Translations under genes and position numbers: made by a program
Part shown: piece after piece, positions 36,113-46,215 of the stretch
Layout: each line of letters begins with the position of its first letter
Position numbering within the stretch: position 1 is the first letter of the stretch
From: Chryseobacterium joostei
Lineage (GTDB): Bacteria > Bacteroidota > Bacteroidia > Flavobacteriales > Weeksellaceae
Direction: 5' to 3'
DNA: 64,000 nt
Assembly (NCBI RefSeq): GCF_003815775.1
Contig: NZ_CP033926.1
Location: 682,001-746,000, forward strand
Notes under the pieces: model-generated
The model's database searches: none
What the model was told of the DNA's origin: nothing
The model's input: only the letters and a program-made list of their open reading frames with translations

Positions 36113-37024
36113 ATGAAATTTCAGAATACACTAGAAACGATTGGAAATACACCAGTCGTAAAAATTAATAAGCTATTCAATTCAGATCATGAAATCTGGA
36201 TCAAACTGGAAAAAAGTAATCCGGGCGGAAGTATTAAGGACAGAATTGCTCTGGCCATGATTGAAGATGCTGAAGCTAAAGGATTACTCAACAAAGACAG
36301 TATCATTATAGAACCTACCAGTGGAAACACAGGAATAGGACTGGCATTGGTAGCGGCAGTAAAAGGATATAAGCTTATTCTGGTCATGCCGGATAGCATG
36401 AGTATAGAACGTCGCAAAATTATGGAAGCCTATGGGGCTGAGTTTGTGCTTACTCCAAGGGAAAAAGGAATGAAGGGTGCCATTGAAAAAGCCAATGAAC
36501 TAGCAGAGGAAACTCCCAATTCATGGATTCCGAGACAGTTTGACAATCCTGCCAACGTTCAGGTACATACCCAAACCACTGCACAGGAAATTCTACAGGA
36601 TTTTCCCGACGGTCTGGATTACATTATCACAGGCGTAGGAACTGGCGGTCATATCACCGGAATTGCACAGGTAGTAAAGGAAAAATACCCCAACACAAAA
36701 GTAATTGCTGTAGAGCCTGAACTATCTCCGGTACTAAGTGGAGGAAGCCCTGCACCACATCCATTACAAGGTCTGGGAGCCGGATTTGTTCCATCCATTT
36801 TGGATATCACTCTTCTGGACGGTGTTATCACAGTAGGAAAAGATGAAGCTTATGAATATGCTCTGAATGCAGCAAAAAAAGAAGGCCTTTTTGTAGGAAT
36901 CTCTACAGGAGCGGCTTTGGCAGCCATTGCAAAACATTTGCCGGAAATAGAACCCGGAGCTAAAATTCTCACCATCAATTACGATACCGGCGAAAGGTAT
37001 CTTTCCATTGAGGGACTCTTCTAA
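36113..37024 (+). CDS. cysK: Cysteine synthase (O-acetylserine sulfhydrylase)
   Basis: This 303-residue PLP enzyme turns O-acetylserine and sulfide into cysteine. Lys42 in [10 protein letters not shown] holds [18 protein letters not shown] is the substrate loop, and [10 protein letters not shown] binds the cofactor phosphate. It lies 29 bases after cysE, which fits the known pairing of these two enzymes. CysK and CysM cannot be fully separated by eye; the length fits either. Confidence 0.94.
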   Translation: MKFQNTLETIGNTPVVKINKLFNSDHEIWIKLEKSNPGGSIKDRIALAMIEDAEAKGLLNKDSIIIEPTSGNTGIGLALVAAVKGYKLILVMPDSMSIERRKIMEAYGAEFVLTPREKGMKGAIEKANELAEETPNSWIPRQFDNPANVQVHTQTTAQEILQDFPDGLDYIITGVGTGGHITGIAQVVKEKYPNTKVIAVEPELSPVLSGGSPAPHPLQGLGAGFVPSILDITLLDGVITVGKDEAYEYALNAAKKEGLFVGISTGAALAAIAKHLPEIEPGAKILTINYDTGERYLSIEGLF

Positions 37025-37048
37025 ATCCTTTAATTAACACCGACTTCA

Positions 37049-37894
37049 ATGAATACAAATATAAAATCACCTAAGGTTTACCTTATCGGTGCAGGGCCTG
37101 GCAACCCTGATTTGATCACAGTAAAAGCCGTAAAAGCCATCGCCAAAGCAGATATTGTTTTATCTGACCGCTTAGTAAGCCCTGAAATTTTAGAGACCTA
37201 TGTCAATAAAAATACGGAAATCATCTATGTAGGTAAAGAATGCAGCAAGAACGCATCAACTCCTCAATCCCTTATCAATACTTTAATGGTGGACTATGCC
37301 CTTCAGAATAAAACCGTAGTAAGACTTAAGGGGGGAGATGTTTCCATTTTCTCCAATGTTTTGGATGAATTACAGGCGTTGAAGCAAAATCATATTCCCT
37401 ATGAGATTATTCCCGGAATTACAGCTGCATTGGGTGCCGCTGCCTATGCAGGAATGCCTTTAACAGCCAGAGGATATGCTACATCAGTACGTTTTCTTAC
37501 TTATTATAAATCTGAAATCCTTACAGATGAATATTGGAAAGAACTCGCTATCACCAATGATACCCTTGTATTCTATATGTCTAAAGGTAACCTTACAGAA
37601 CTTGTAGAAAAATTCATCGAATTAGAGGTTTCAAAAGAGAAAAAAATTGCAGTAATAGAGCAGGCTACAACCCCTTTTCAAAAGGTTTATACGGCTTCTT
37701 TTGATGATTTCGGCAAAACGCTGGGTGATAAAAACTTTGCATCCCCATCATTAGTCATCATAGGTAAAGTAGTGAACCTTCACGAAGAGTTCTCGTGGCT
37801 TGAAAATGCAGAGCAGGAAGGTCTTTATTTTAAATCGGTGGAAAACGGAAGTCTCATCCCCAAAACTCAAAATTTCTTCGAATATGCTGTCTGA
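37049..37894 (+). CDS. cobA: Uroporphyrinogen-III C-methyltransferase
   Basis: This 281-residue SAM-dependent enzyme makes precorrin-2, the first step to siroheme for sulfite reductase. The SAM and substrate motifs are LIGAGPGNPDLITVKAVKAI, LKGGDVSIFSNVLDEL and PGITAALGAAAYAGMPLTARGYATS. The rest of siroheme synthesis is supplied by the fused protein at 44578. It overlaps the cysJ start by 11 bases. Confidence 0.93.
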   Translation: MNTNIKSPKVYLIGAGPGNPDLITVKAVKAIAKADIVLSDRLVSPEILETYVNKNTEIIYVGKECSKNASTPQSLINTLMVDYALQNKTVVRLKGGDVSIFSNVLDELQALKQNHIPYEIIPGITAALGAAAYAGMPLTARGYATSVRFLTYYKSEILTDEYWKELAITNDTLVFYMSKGNLTELVEKFIELEVSKEKKIAVIEQATTPFQKVYTASFDDFGKTLGDKNFASPSLVIIGKVVNLHEEFSWLENAEQEGLYFKSVENGSLIPKTQNFFEYAV

Positions 37895-39593
37895 AACGAA
37901 ATTAAACATACTGAAACAAATATCCAGTGATTTTTCCAGAGATGAATCTATCTGGGCAAGCGGATATCTGGCAGGTCTTGCCGGAGCACCTCTTACTGCG
38001 GTACAACCACCTTTGCAAGCAGGTTTTACAGAACAAAATACGGTCAGAAAAATTACACTTGCCTACGGAACAGAAACCGGAAACAGCAAAAAACTGGCAA
38101 CAGGACTGGCAGGAATCATTAAGAAAAAAGGAGTTCAGGTTAAATTAACGGATCTGTCTCAATACAAGCCAAAGGACCTTGCAAAGGAAGAATTTTTCTT
38201 TGTCGTAATAAGTACACAGGGCGAAGGAGATCCTCCAATTCTTGCCAAGAAGTTTTATGATTATATCTATGAAAATGAAATCAATCTCAGCCACCTTAAA
38301 TTTGGAGTCTTGGCTTTGGGAGACAGCAGCTATCCTCTTTTCTGCAAAACAGGAGAAGATGTAGATTCCCGCTTTGAAATTCTGGGGGCACAACGTGTTA
38401 TTCCATTAAAAAAATGTGATATTGATTATGAACAGGATGCCGAAAGCTGGATAGAACATGTCTTTGAAGCTGTTAATAAAACTTCAGCAGGTAGCATCAA
38501 AAATAATCCAGTTCAAAAGGCTTCAGCCGGAAGAAAAAAATATCAGGGAAAAATATCAACCATCATTAATCTCAATGATATTACTTCTGAAAAAGAAACC
38601 TATCATATAGAAATAGAAACAGAAGAGGGCTTAGCTTATCAACCCGGTGCAGCTCTGGGAGTTATCCCATTCAATTCCAAAGAAGTTATTGATGAAATTA
38701 TTGCATTAACAGGAATTGATCCTACAAAAAAAATTGAAACCTCAAAAGTTACAGACACCGTAGAAGAGTTATTGCACAAGCATCTTAATATTAGCTATTT
38801 GCTAAAAACCGTGGTTAACCAATACGCGAAGATTACAGGTCATTCTATTCCGGAAGTTCGTTTAAGTCTTCTCGATCTGCTTAGGATTTATCCCGTGAAA
38901 AATGCAGAGGAATTTGAAGAAGTTATTCAGATACTTACTGGTCAGGCGCCTCGTCTGTACTCCATATCATCTTCTCTGGAAGCTCATGGTGAAAATGAAA
39001 TACACATCACGGTAGCAAAATCAGAATTCTTCATAGACCATCAGAAACATAATGGCTTATGCAGTGGATTTCTCAGCGAATTCAGTGAGGAACAAGATAT
39101 TGAGTTCTATATTCAGGAGGCGGGGCATTTCAGATTACCGGAACCCGATAAGGATATCATCATGATTGGGCCGGGAACCGGAATTGCACCTTTCCGATCA
39201 TTTCTTTGGGAGCGTGATGCCATTGGAGCAGATGGAAAAAACTGGCTATTTTTCGGGGACAGGAACTTTGTATCAGATTTTATTTATCAATCTGAACTTC
39301 AGGATTTTCTTAAAACAGGAAGTCTCACTCATTTAGATCTTGCCTTTTCAAGAGATACCCCCGAGAAAATATATGTTCAGCACAAACTGGAACAAAAAGC
39401 ACAGGAGGTCTTTTACTGGCTTGAGGGAGGAGCATCTGTGTATGTATGTGGTGCCAAGGAACCTATGAGTAAGGATGTTGAAAATACCCTTTTGAATATC
39501 ATTCAGCATCAGGGAAAACGAAGCAAGGAAGAAGCCCTTCATTACTTAGAGGAAATGGAGCTTAGCGGCCGATATGCCAAAGATGTTTATTAA
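37884..39593 (+). CDS. cysJ: Sulfite reductase flavoprotein alpha-component
   Basis: From the ATG at 37884 the protein has 569 residues; 28 extra codons are open upstream but overlap cobA more deeply. The flavodoxin domain (about residues 55-195) has LAYGTETGNSKKLATGLAG and STQGEGDPP. The FAD domain has APRLYSISSS near 345, and the NADPH domain has MIGPGTGIAPFRSFLWER. It transfers electrons from NADPH to CysI. The start overlaps cobA and the cysI gene follows closely. Confidence 0.92.
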   Translation: MLSETKLNILKQISSDFSRDESIWASGYLAGLAGAPLTAVQPPLQAGFTEQNTVRKITLAYGTETGNSKKLATGLAGIIKKKGVQVKLTDLSQYKPKDLAKEEFFFVVISTQGEGDPPILAKKFYDYIYENEINLSHLKFGVLALGDSSYPLFCKTGEDVDSRFEILGAQRVIPLKKCDIDYEQDAESWIEHVFEAVNKTSAGSIKNNPVQKASAGRKKYQGKISTIINLNDITSEKETYHIEIETEEGLAYQPGAALGVIPFNSKEVIDEIIALTGIDPTKKIETSKVTDTVEELLHKHLNISYLLKTVVNQYAKITGHSIPEVRLSLLDLLRIYPVKNAEEFEEVIQILTGQAPRLYSISSSLEAHGENEIHITVAKSEFFIDHQKHNGLCSGFLSEFSEEQDIEFYIQEAGHFRLPEPDKDIIMIGPGTGIAPFRSFLWERDAIGADGKNWLFFGDRNFVSDFIYQSELQDFLKTGSLTHLDLAFSRDTPEKIYVQHKLEQKAQEVFYWLEGGASVYVCGAKEPMSKDVENTLLNIIQHQGKRSKEEALHYLEEMELSGRYAKDVY

Positions 39594-39624
39594 AAAGACC
39601 AGTAGTAACATTAAAAAAACAATT

Positions 39625-41298
39625 ATGAGCAATAAAGATAACCTTTCTCCTGTAGAAAGGATTAAAACCCAAAGTAACGGGCTCAGGGGCACATTAAAAG
39701 AAAGCCTTGCAGACGACTTTACAGGAGCCATAAGAGAAGATGATCAAACCCTGATCAAGTTCCACGGAATGTACCAGCAGGACGACAGAGACAGAAGAGA
39801 AGAACGTGTCTCCAAAAAACTGGAATGGCTGTATTCCTATATGATCAGGCTTAGGCTTCCCGGCGGATTTTTAACCTCAGATCAATGGATCGGAGTGAAT
39901 GAAATTGCCCAAGACCATTCTACAGGAACCATAAAAATAACAACAAGACAGACGCTTCAGCTGCATGGTATTTTAAAGTCACATTTAAAGCCAACTATTC
40001 AGAACTTTAATCTCAATCACCTTGACTCTATTGCGGCCTGTGGTGATGTGAACAGAAATGTTACCTGTACAGCAAATCCATCAGAATCTCCGCTGCATCA
40101 GCAAACTTATGAGCTGGCGGGTAAAATAAGTGAAATGTGTCTCCCTAAAACACAATCTTATTATGATATCTGGATTGATGATGAGCTGATTGTTGACAGA
40201 AAAGCAGAAGAAGACCCTTTGTATCAGGACAGATATCTTCCCCGAAAACTGAAGATTGGTATCGCAGTTCCTCCCAATAATGATGTAGACGTATTTATCA
40301 ACGACATTGCCCTGATTGCCATCATTGAGAATAATCAGATTGCAGGCTATAATATTGCTGCCGGAGGAGGATTGGGCGCTACACACGGAAATGAAGCCAC
40401 CTATGCACGTCTTGCCTCTGTGCTTGGATTTGTAGATTCTGAAGAAAAAGCCTTACAGGCCGTGTATGAGATCATAACGGTTCAACGAGACTTTGGAAAC
40501 AGAAGCGACAGAAAACTTTCAAGATTAAAATATACCATTGATAAGCTTGGAATAGATCAGTACAGAACCGAAGTAGAAAAAAGAACCGGATTCAGCTTTG
40601 AGCCAGCCAGAGAATTTAAGTTTGAACAAAGAAAAGACCGTTATGGCTGGACCCAAAATCATGAGGGAAAATGGTTTTATACCTTATTTGTAGAGCATGG
40701 AAGAGTACTGGATATTGAAGAATATCCTTTAAAATCGGGATTATTAAAGATCGCCCAGACCATTGAACTCAACTTCAGATTTACATGTAACCAAAACCTG
40801 ATCCTTGCAGATATCAGTGAAAGCGATAAAGCAAAAGTAGAAAGCCTGTTGGAGGAATATGGAATTTCAGAGTATACAGAAAAAGCAAGCGCCCTGCGTA
40901 AAAATTCTGTTGCCTGTGTTGCATTAAATACTTGTTCTTTGGCCCTAGCAGAGGCACAGCGCTATTTACCTTCATTGGTAACCAAAATAGAACCCATCCT
41001 TGAAAAACATGGTCTTTTACAGGATGATATTACCATTAGAATGACAGGATGTCCCAACGGATGTGGTAGATCTCCCAATGCTGAAATTGGATTTGTAGGA
41101 ACAGCCTACGGTAAATACAATCTCCATATCGGTGGAGACAGACTGGGAATGCGATTGAATACAAAATTCAGGGAAAATATTGGTGAAGAAGAAATTCTGA
41201 CCACTCTTGACGAACTTTTCGGAATTTATGTACAGAAAAGACTTACAGAAGAAACATTTGGCGATTTTTCATACCGTTACTTAAAAACTTTAAACTGA
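39625..41298 (+). CDS. cysI: Sulfite reductase hemoprotein beta-component
   Basis: From the ATG at 39625 (MSNKDNLSPVERIK) the protein has 557 residues; an upstream in-frame ATG at 39574 lies inside cysJ. It reduces sulfite to sulfide at a siroheme-4Fe4S centre. The four cluster cysteines lie in ACVALNTCSLALAEAQ and TGCPNGCGRSPNAE. The siroheme-binding region includes TTRQTLQLHGI and CGDVNRNVTC. A 400-base gap follows before the TonB receptor. Confidence 0.93.
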   Translation: MSNKDNLSPVERIKTQSNGLRGTLKESLADDFTGAIREDDQTLIKFHGMYQQDDRDRREERVSKKLEWLYSYMIRLRLPGGFLTSDQWIGVNEIAQDHSTGTIKITTRQTLQLHGILKSHLKPTIQNFNLNHLDSIAACGDVNRNVTCTANPSESPLHQQTYELAGKISEMCLPKTQSYYDIWIDDELIVDRKAEEDPLYQDRYLPRKLKIGIAVPPNNDVDVFINDIALIAIIENNQIAGYNIAAGGGLGATHGNEATYARLASVLGFVDSEEKALQAVYEIITVQRDFGNRSDRKLSRLKYTIDKLGIDQYRTEVEKRTGFSFEPAREFKFEQRKDRYGWTQNHEGKWFYTLFVEHGRVLDIEEYPLKSGLLKIAQTIELNFRFTCNQNLILADISESDKAKVESLLEEYGISEYTEKASALRKNSVACVALNTCSLALAEAQRYLPSLVTKIEPILEKHGLLQDDITIRMTGCPNGCGRSPNAEIGFVGTAYGKYNLHIGGDRLGMRLNTKFRENIGEEEILTTLDELFGIYVQKRLTEETFGDFSYRYLKTLN

Positions 41299-41698
41299 AT
41301 ATATGACAAGCCTTTTTTATGATCTGAAAAAACTAAAAAAACATCAACCTCTTCTTTTAAGTGAACGAATGTGTATGTGTTGTTGATTCTCAAATAACAA
41401 TACAATCAAAGCTGTTTCAACTTTTCAATTAAATCACAAAAGTCACAAAAGTTTCAAATACAAAAGTTTTTTAAGCTAAGCTTTGTTCATAATAAGTACA
41501 CCTAAGTTTTGCAAAAATCTTTGATTTTGATCTAATGTGAGCTTTTCTGCAGCATCATTTTAAACGTACTTAATTGAACTAAAGTGTTTTAAAATGAAAA
41601 CCTTTGTGCCTTTTGTGGTTAAAAATAAACAATGTCAACATTCTTCAAAGACAGCAAAGTTCAAACAGCTTCATTCTTAACTTAAAAAATGAAGAAAA
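41299..41698. other. 400-base gap with internal repeat-like tracts
   Basis: No open frame of note is present. The stretch carries short CACAAAAG/TTTGTG-type repeats: AATCACAAAAGTCACAAAAG near 41433-41453, and its inverse-like counterpart AAACCTTTGTGCCTTTTGTG near 41600-41620. A similar tract occurs at 6800. A promoter for the downstream receptor probably lies here, but no clean TAnnTTTG was seen. Confidence 0.45.
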
Positions 41699-44572
41699 AT
41701 GAAAAACAAAAAACAGGGATATTTTCTGCCTAAGACAGGGCTTATATTAATTACATTTTTATTTTGCAATCTGGCAGAAGCACAGCAGCTTATAGAAGTA
41801 AGCGGAATCATTAAAAATACAGAAACCCAAAAAGGTATTGATGCTGTAAAGGTACAGATTGAAAATACGCAGGACACCGTTTCCACAGATCAATTGGGAA
41901 ACTTTAAGATAAGAACAAGAGTTACCATTCCATTCCGGTTGGTTATCAATAAAGATGGCTTTTCTCATCAAACCGTAGAAATACTTTCGCTTTCCAACAA
42001 ACTAACCATTGGGCTTAATCCACAAAATACTATTATTGATGATGTGGTTATATCTGCATCACGTATTCCTGAAAAAATATTAAAATCTCCCATTGCTATT
42101 GAAAAAATTGATATCAAAACAATCAGAGAAAGTCCGGCAGCATCCTTTTATGAAACATTAGAAAATGTAAAAGGATTACAGTTGCTTACTTCCAGCCTTA
42201 CCTTAAAAATACCAAATTCCAGAGGGTTTAACTCTCCCAACAACTTCCGTTTTATGCAGCTGGTGGATGGGGTAGATGTACAATCTGCAACGCTAGGAGT
42301 TCCATTGGGAAATGCAATTGGTCCTACAGAATTGGATATTCAGTCCATGGAAGTTACTCCCGGAGCTGCCTCCGCATTGTATGGGATGAATGCCATCAAT
42401 GGACTGGCGAGCCTTCAAACGAAAGATCCGTTTACCTCTCAGGGATTAAGCGTATACTTTCGGGGTGGAGTTAATCATGTGGACAATTTCAACCATAAAA
42501 TAAGTTCTCTGGGAGAGAGTGCTATTAGATTTGCAAAAGCTTTCAATAAAAATTTTGCGATCAAGATAAACGCTTCTTACTTTACAGGAACAGACTGGAT
42601 TTCAAACAACCAGACAGATCAGAATCCTAATTCATTCATCACAGCCAATCCTAATTTTTCATTAACCAATAATCCTGCAGAAGACCTTTGGAACAAATAC
42701 GGTGATGAAAGAAATAACCGTGTTGCCGTAAAAGTAGATTATAACGGAAAACCTACAACATTTAATGTGTCAAGAACCGGATATTTTGAAAAAGATCTGG
42801 TAAGTCCGGAGGTGAAAAATATAAAATTTGATGCCGGATTATACTATCGTTTTGGTGACCAATGGAAAGCATCCTATGTTTACCGATATGGCCTGCTGGA
42901 TGGGACCTTCCAAAGAGGAAACAAGATTCGTTTACAAAATGCTACAGTACAAAATCATAAGGTGGAACTTACGGGTAAAGAACTTACTTTCAGGGCCTAT
43001 GTTTCCATAGAAAATACAGGAGATTCTTATAACCTGAAGCCTTTGGCAGATAATCTTGATCTAACGAACCTTTCTAATAACAATTGGAAGAATATTTTCC
43101 AGACAACATTACAAAATAACATCAATGCAGGAAGAAGCCTTAACGAATCCTTTATTCTTGCCCGACAGGAAGCAGACAAAAATAGAGTAGTACCTGGAAC
43201 TTCTGCTTTTGAGCAATTAAAAAACACCATTATTGGAATTAATAACTGGGACTCTGCCAACGCAGGAGTTGCAGGTGCTCCGTCAACAGGAGGTGCCAAA
43301 CTTGAACAGAAATCTCGTTTTTATCAGGGAGAATTTACCTATGATTTCAGCAGATTTGTGAAAATATTCAACCTTCTTGCCGGTATAGATTATCGTTTGT
43401 ATAGCATAACCCCTGATGGAAATAACTTTGTAGACTTCAACAGACCTGTTACGGAAAGAAATATCCCTTTATCTAATGGAACATTCGGAAAAGATGTTAT
43501 CTATCAGAAATATGGAGCTTTTGCTCAGATTACCAAGCTTTTCTTTGATGATAAATTAAAACTTAATGCAGCGTTACGTATCGACAGAAATCCGGAGTTT
43601 GAAGCCAAGCTTAATCCCAGAATCAGCATTGTATATTCTCCCGTTAATCAGCATAACTTCAGGGCATCCTTTCAAAACGGATACCGTTTTCCATCATTGT
43701 TTGAAGCCCTTTCCTTTGTCAATAACGGAAATGTAAGAAGAGTAGGAGGACTTTCTAAAGTAAATGACGGATTAGGGTATCTGGAAAACTCTTACACACT
43801 GGCATCCATAGATAGATTTACTTCTGCTGTAAATGCCGATGTAGATGGAGGAAAAAATCAATCCCAAGCTGCTCAGGACAATAAACAGCTTTTAACCGTT
43901 GCCAATTTGCAAAAATTACAGCCGGAAAAGATCAATTCATTTGAAGTAGGCTATAAATCTGTCTTCTTTAATAATAAGCTGGTATTGGATTGGGATTTTT
44001 ACTATAATATTTATGAAGGATTTCTTGGACAGGTAGAAGTTGCAGTTCCTAAAAACAGTCAGGTGGGAAGCAATACGGCTATCCTTGCCATGCTTGACCG
44101 AAGCAAACAAGACCGATACAGAGTATATACCAATAGTAATAATAAATACAAAAGTTATGGAACTTCACTAGGTATTCGATATAATGTCGTTCGAAATTAT
44201 AACGTTAATGCGAATGTATCTTATAATGATCTTGCCTCCAACAATACTTCAGACTTATTTATTACCGCATTCAATACCCCAAAATGGATGGTGAATGTAA
44301 GTGTAGGAAACAGGGAAATCATCAGAAATATAGGATTTACGATTGTAGCAAGATGGCAGAGTAATTTTGCTTGGGAAAGTCCCTTAGCCTCAGGAGATAT
44401 TCCCGCTTATTATACCATTGATGCACAAGCTACATGGAATCTTCCTGAAATACATGCTAATGTAAAAATTGGGGCAACCAATTTACTGAACAGACGTTAC
44501 TTTCAATATGCAGCAGGACCTGAAATTGGAGGTTTATATTATCTCGCTTTTACGTATGATTTAAAACTGTAA
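41699..44572 (+). CDS. TonB-dependent receptor of the sulfur locus
   Basis: This 957-residue outer-membrane receptor has a signal peptide ending at AEAQ and a carboxypeptidase-regulatory-like domain (about residues 30-115). The plug domain includes SRIPEKILKSPIAIEKID, FRFMQLVDGVDVQS and GPTELDIQSMEVTPGAASALYGMNAINGLASLQTK (in sequence order). The beta-barrel has a TonB-receptor C-terminus (YLAFTYDLKL). It lies between sulfite reductase and the siroheme/TSUP fusion on the same strand. Uptake of a sulfur compound such as a sulfate ester or sulfonate is inferred; an iron or siroheme-precursor role cannot be excluded. Confidence 0.9.
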   Translation: MKNKKQGYFLPKTGLILITFLFCNLAEAQQLIEVSGIIKNTETQKGIDAVKVQIENTQDTVSTDQLGNFKIRTRVTIPFRLVINKDGFSHQTVEILSLSNKLTIGLNPQNTIIDDVVISASRIPEKILKSPIAIEKIDIKTIRESPAASFYETLENVKGLQLLTSSLTLKIPNSRGFNSPNNFRFMQLVDGVDVQSATLGVPLGNAIGPTELDIQSMEVTPGAASALYGMNAINGLASLQTKDPFTSQGLSVYFRGGVNHVDNFNHKISSLGESAIRFAKAFNKNFAIKINASYFTGTDWISNNQTDQNPNSFITANPNFSLTNNPAEDLWNKYGDERNNRVAVKVDYNGKPTTFNVSRTGYFEKDLVSPEVKNIKFDAGLYYRFGDQWKASYVYRYGLLDGTFQRGNKIRLQNATVQNHKVELTGKELTFRAYVSIENTGDSYNLKPLADNLDLTNLSNNNWKNIFQTTLQNNINAGRSLNESFILARQEADKNRVVPGTSAFEQLKNTIIGINNWDSANAGVAGAPSTGGAKLEQKSRFYQGEFTYDFSRFVKIFNLLAGIDYRLYSITPDGNNFVDFNRPVTERNIPLSNGTFGKDVIYQKYGAFAQITKLFFDDKLKLNAALRIDRNPEFEAKLNPRISIVYSPVNQHNFRASFQNGYRFPSLFEALSFVNNGNVRRVGGLSKVNDGLGYLENSYTLASIDRFTSAVNADVDGGKNQSQAAQDNKQLLTVANLQKLQPEKINSFEVGYKSVFFNNKLVLDWDFYYNIYEGFLGQVEVAVPKNSQVGSNTAILAMLDRSKQDRYRVYTNSNNKYKSYGTSLGIRYNVVRNYNVNANVSYNDLASNNTSDLFITAFNTPKWMVNVSVGNREIIRNIGFTIVARWQSNFAWESPLASGDIPAYYTIDAQATWNLPEIHANVKIGATNLLNRRYFQYAAGPEIGGLYYLAFTYDLKL

Positions 44573-44577
44573 TCAAG

Positions 44578-46095
44578 ATGAGTAATTCTTTATATCCCGT
44601 ATTTTTAAAGCTTGAAAAATTATCATTACTGATCATCGGTGGGGGAAAAATTGCCCTCGAGAAGCTAGAATCTGTACTTGGTAATTCTCCCGAAACTTCC
44701 ATCAAACTGGTAGCCAAGGAAATCATTCCTGAAGTAAGGTCCTTACAGGATCAGTTTGTCAATATAACATTGCATGAAAGAGCTTACAATGATGATGATT
44801 TTAATGATACAGATCTGGCGATTATAGCTGTAAATGATATTGTACTTGCTGAACAGATCCGTAATGATGCCCATCAAAAGAATGTATTGGTTAATATTGC
44901 CGATAAACCCGATCTATGTGATTTCTATCTGGGTTCAATCGTCAGAAAAGGAAGTCTTAAAATTGCCATTTCAACCAATGGAAAATCTCCAACCATTGCA
45001 AAGAGATTAAGGGAAACATTCACAGAAACAATTCCTGATGAAATGGATCTGGTATTGGATAATATGCAGAGTATACGTAATCAGTTAAAAGGTGATTTTA
45101 ACCATAAAGTAACGGAACTCAACAAAATAACAACCCAATATTTATCTGACGGAACACTTTCTTCAGCAAAACCCAATCTGGAAATTGAAAAACTGATCAA
45201 TATTACCAAAATAGCTCAGAGAAAAGCCAATATCTACCTTGCCATCATAGGAGTTATGCTTCTTTTCGGAATACTTGGCCTTGTGGTATATCAGTTTAAT
45301 CTTTCTGATGATATTCAGAATTTCCTTAATCAGGATAACCATATCTTTTACTGGATGCTTTTTGCCGGCTTCATGGCAGAAATCGTTGCGGGATCAATGG
45401 GAATGGGATATGGCGTAATATGTACAACCATATTGCTTTTATTGAATGTTCCGCCGCCTGTGGTAAGTGCCAGTATTCATTCTGCAGAATCTTTTACAAC
45501 CGCTGCCGGAGGATTCAGTCATTATAAATTGGGAAATGTCAATAAGAAAATGGTTTGGGTATTGTTTCCTTTGGCCATCGTAGGCTCCGTCATTGGTGCA
45601 TTAACTTTATCTCATTATGGCGAACATTATGCCCATATTGTAAAGCCCATCATTGCATGTTATACCTTATACTTGGGAGTCAATATCCTGAAAAATGCCT
45701 TTAAGGACAATAAGAAAAACCGAATAAAACCAAAGCGAAGAACCAATCTCAGAGTATTAGGACTTGTAGGTGGTTTTATAGATTCCTTTGCAGGCGGCGG
45801 CTGGGGACCGTTAGTAACCGGAACATTGATTAAGGAAGGAAGAATTCCCCGCTATGTGGTTGGAAGCTCAACCGTTGCTAAGTTTTTACTGACAATCACC
45901 AGTGCCATTACGTTTATTTTTACCATTGGTATTCATCATTGGAATATTGTTCTGGGACTTCTTTTAGGTGGAGTTTTTACAGCTCCGTTTTCTGCCATGC
46001 TTACTTCAAAACTACCCACAAAGAAAATGTTTGTTGTAGTAGGAATAGTGGTTATTATCATGAGTCTGGTAACCATTGTAAAATCATTATTGTAA
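44578..46095 (+). CDS. Fusion of precorrin-2 dehydrogenase (siroheme synthase N-domain) and TSUP anion transporter
   Basis: The first roughly 200 of 505 residues match the CysG/Met8 N-terminal domain. They carry the NAD-binding motif LLIIGGGKIALEKLESVL, NIADKPDLCDFYLGSIVRKGSLKIAISTNGKSPTIAKRLRE and the dimerisation helix. This unit oxidises precorrin-2 and inserts iron to form siroheme. After a linker and a first helix (about residues 222-242) comes an eight-helix TauE/SafE-like transporter (FMAEIVAGSMGMGYGVICTTILLLLN ... GGFIDSFAGGGWGPLVTG). It joins cofactor synthesis and sulfate or sulfite transport in one polypeptide. It is the last gene of the locus, 5 bases after the TonB receptor, with a strong terminator behind. 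Confidence 0.88.
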   Translation: MSNSLYPVFLKLEKLSLLIIGGGKIALEKLESVLGNSPETSIKLVAKEIIPEVRSLQDQFVNITLHERAYNDDDFNDTDLAIIAVNDIVLAEQIRNDAHQKNVLVNIADKPDLCDFYLGSIVRKGSLKIAISTNGKSPTIAKRLRETFTETIPDEMDLVLDNMQSIRNQLKGDFNHKVTELNKITTQYLSDGTLSSAKPNLEIEKLINITKIAQRKANIYLAIIGVMLLFGILGLVVYQFNLSDDIQNFLNQDNHIFYWMLFAGFMAEIVAGSMGMGYGVICTTILLLLNVPPPVVSASIHSAESFTTAAGGFSHYKLGNVNKKMVWVLFPLAIVGSVIGALTLSHYGEHYAHIVKPIIACYTLYLGVNILKNAFKDNKKNRIKPKRRTNLRVLGLVGGFIDSFAGGGWGPLVTGTLIKEGRIPRYVVGSSTVAKFLLTITSAITFIFTIGIHHWNIVLGLLLGGVFTAPFSAMLTSKLPTKKMFVVVGIVVIIMSLVTIVKSLL

Positions 46096-46160
46096 AAGAC
46101 ATCTGTTTTATGATCTGAATCTAACAGATTATCAATTCAACTATTAGGATAAAATGAATA

Positions 46161-46199
46161 AAAAGCCCCTTATCAGAATTTGATAAGGGGCTTTTAATT
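46161..46199. terminator. Strong terminator at the end of the cys locus
   Basis: AAAAGCCCCTTATCA and TGATAAGGGGCTTTT form a perfect 15-bp stem around GAATT. It also serves the convergent gene ending at 46216. Confidence 0.9.
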
Positions 46200-46215
46200 A
46201 TTGTATAATCAAAAA

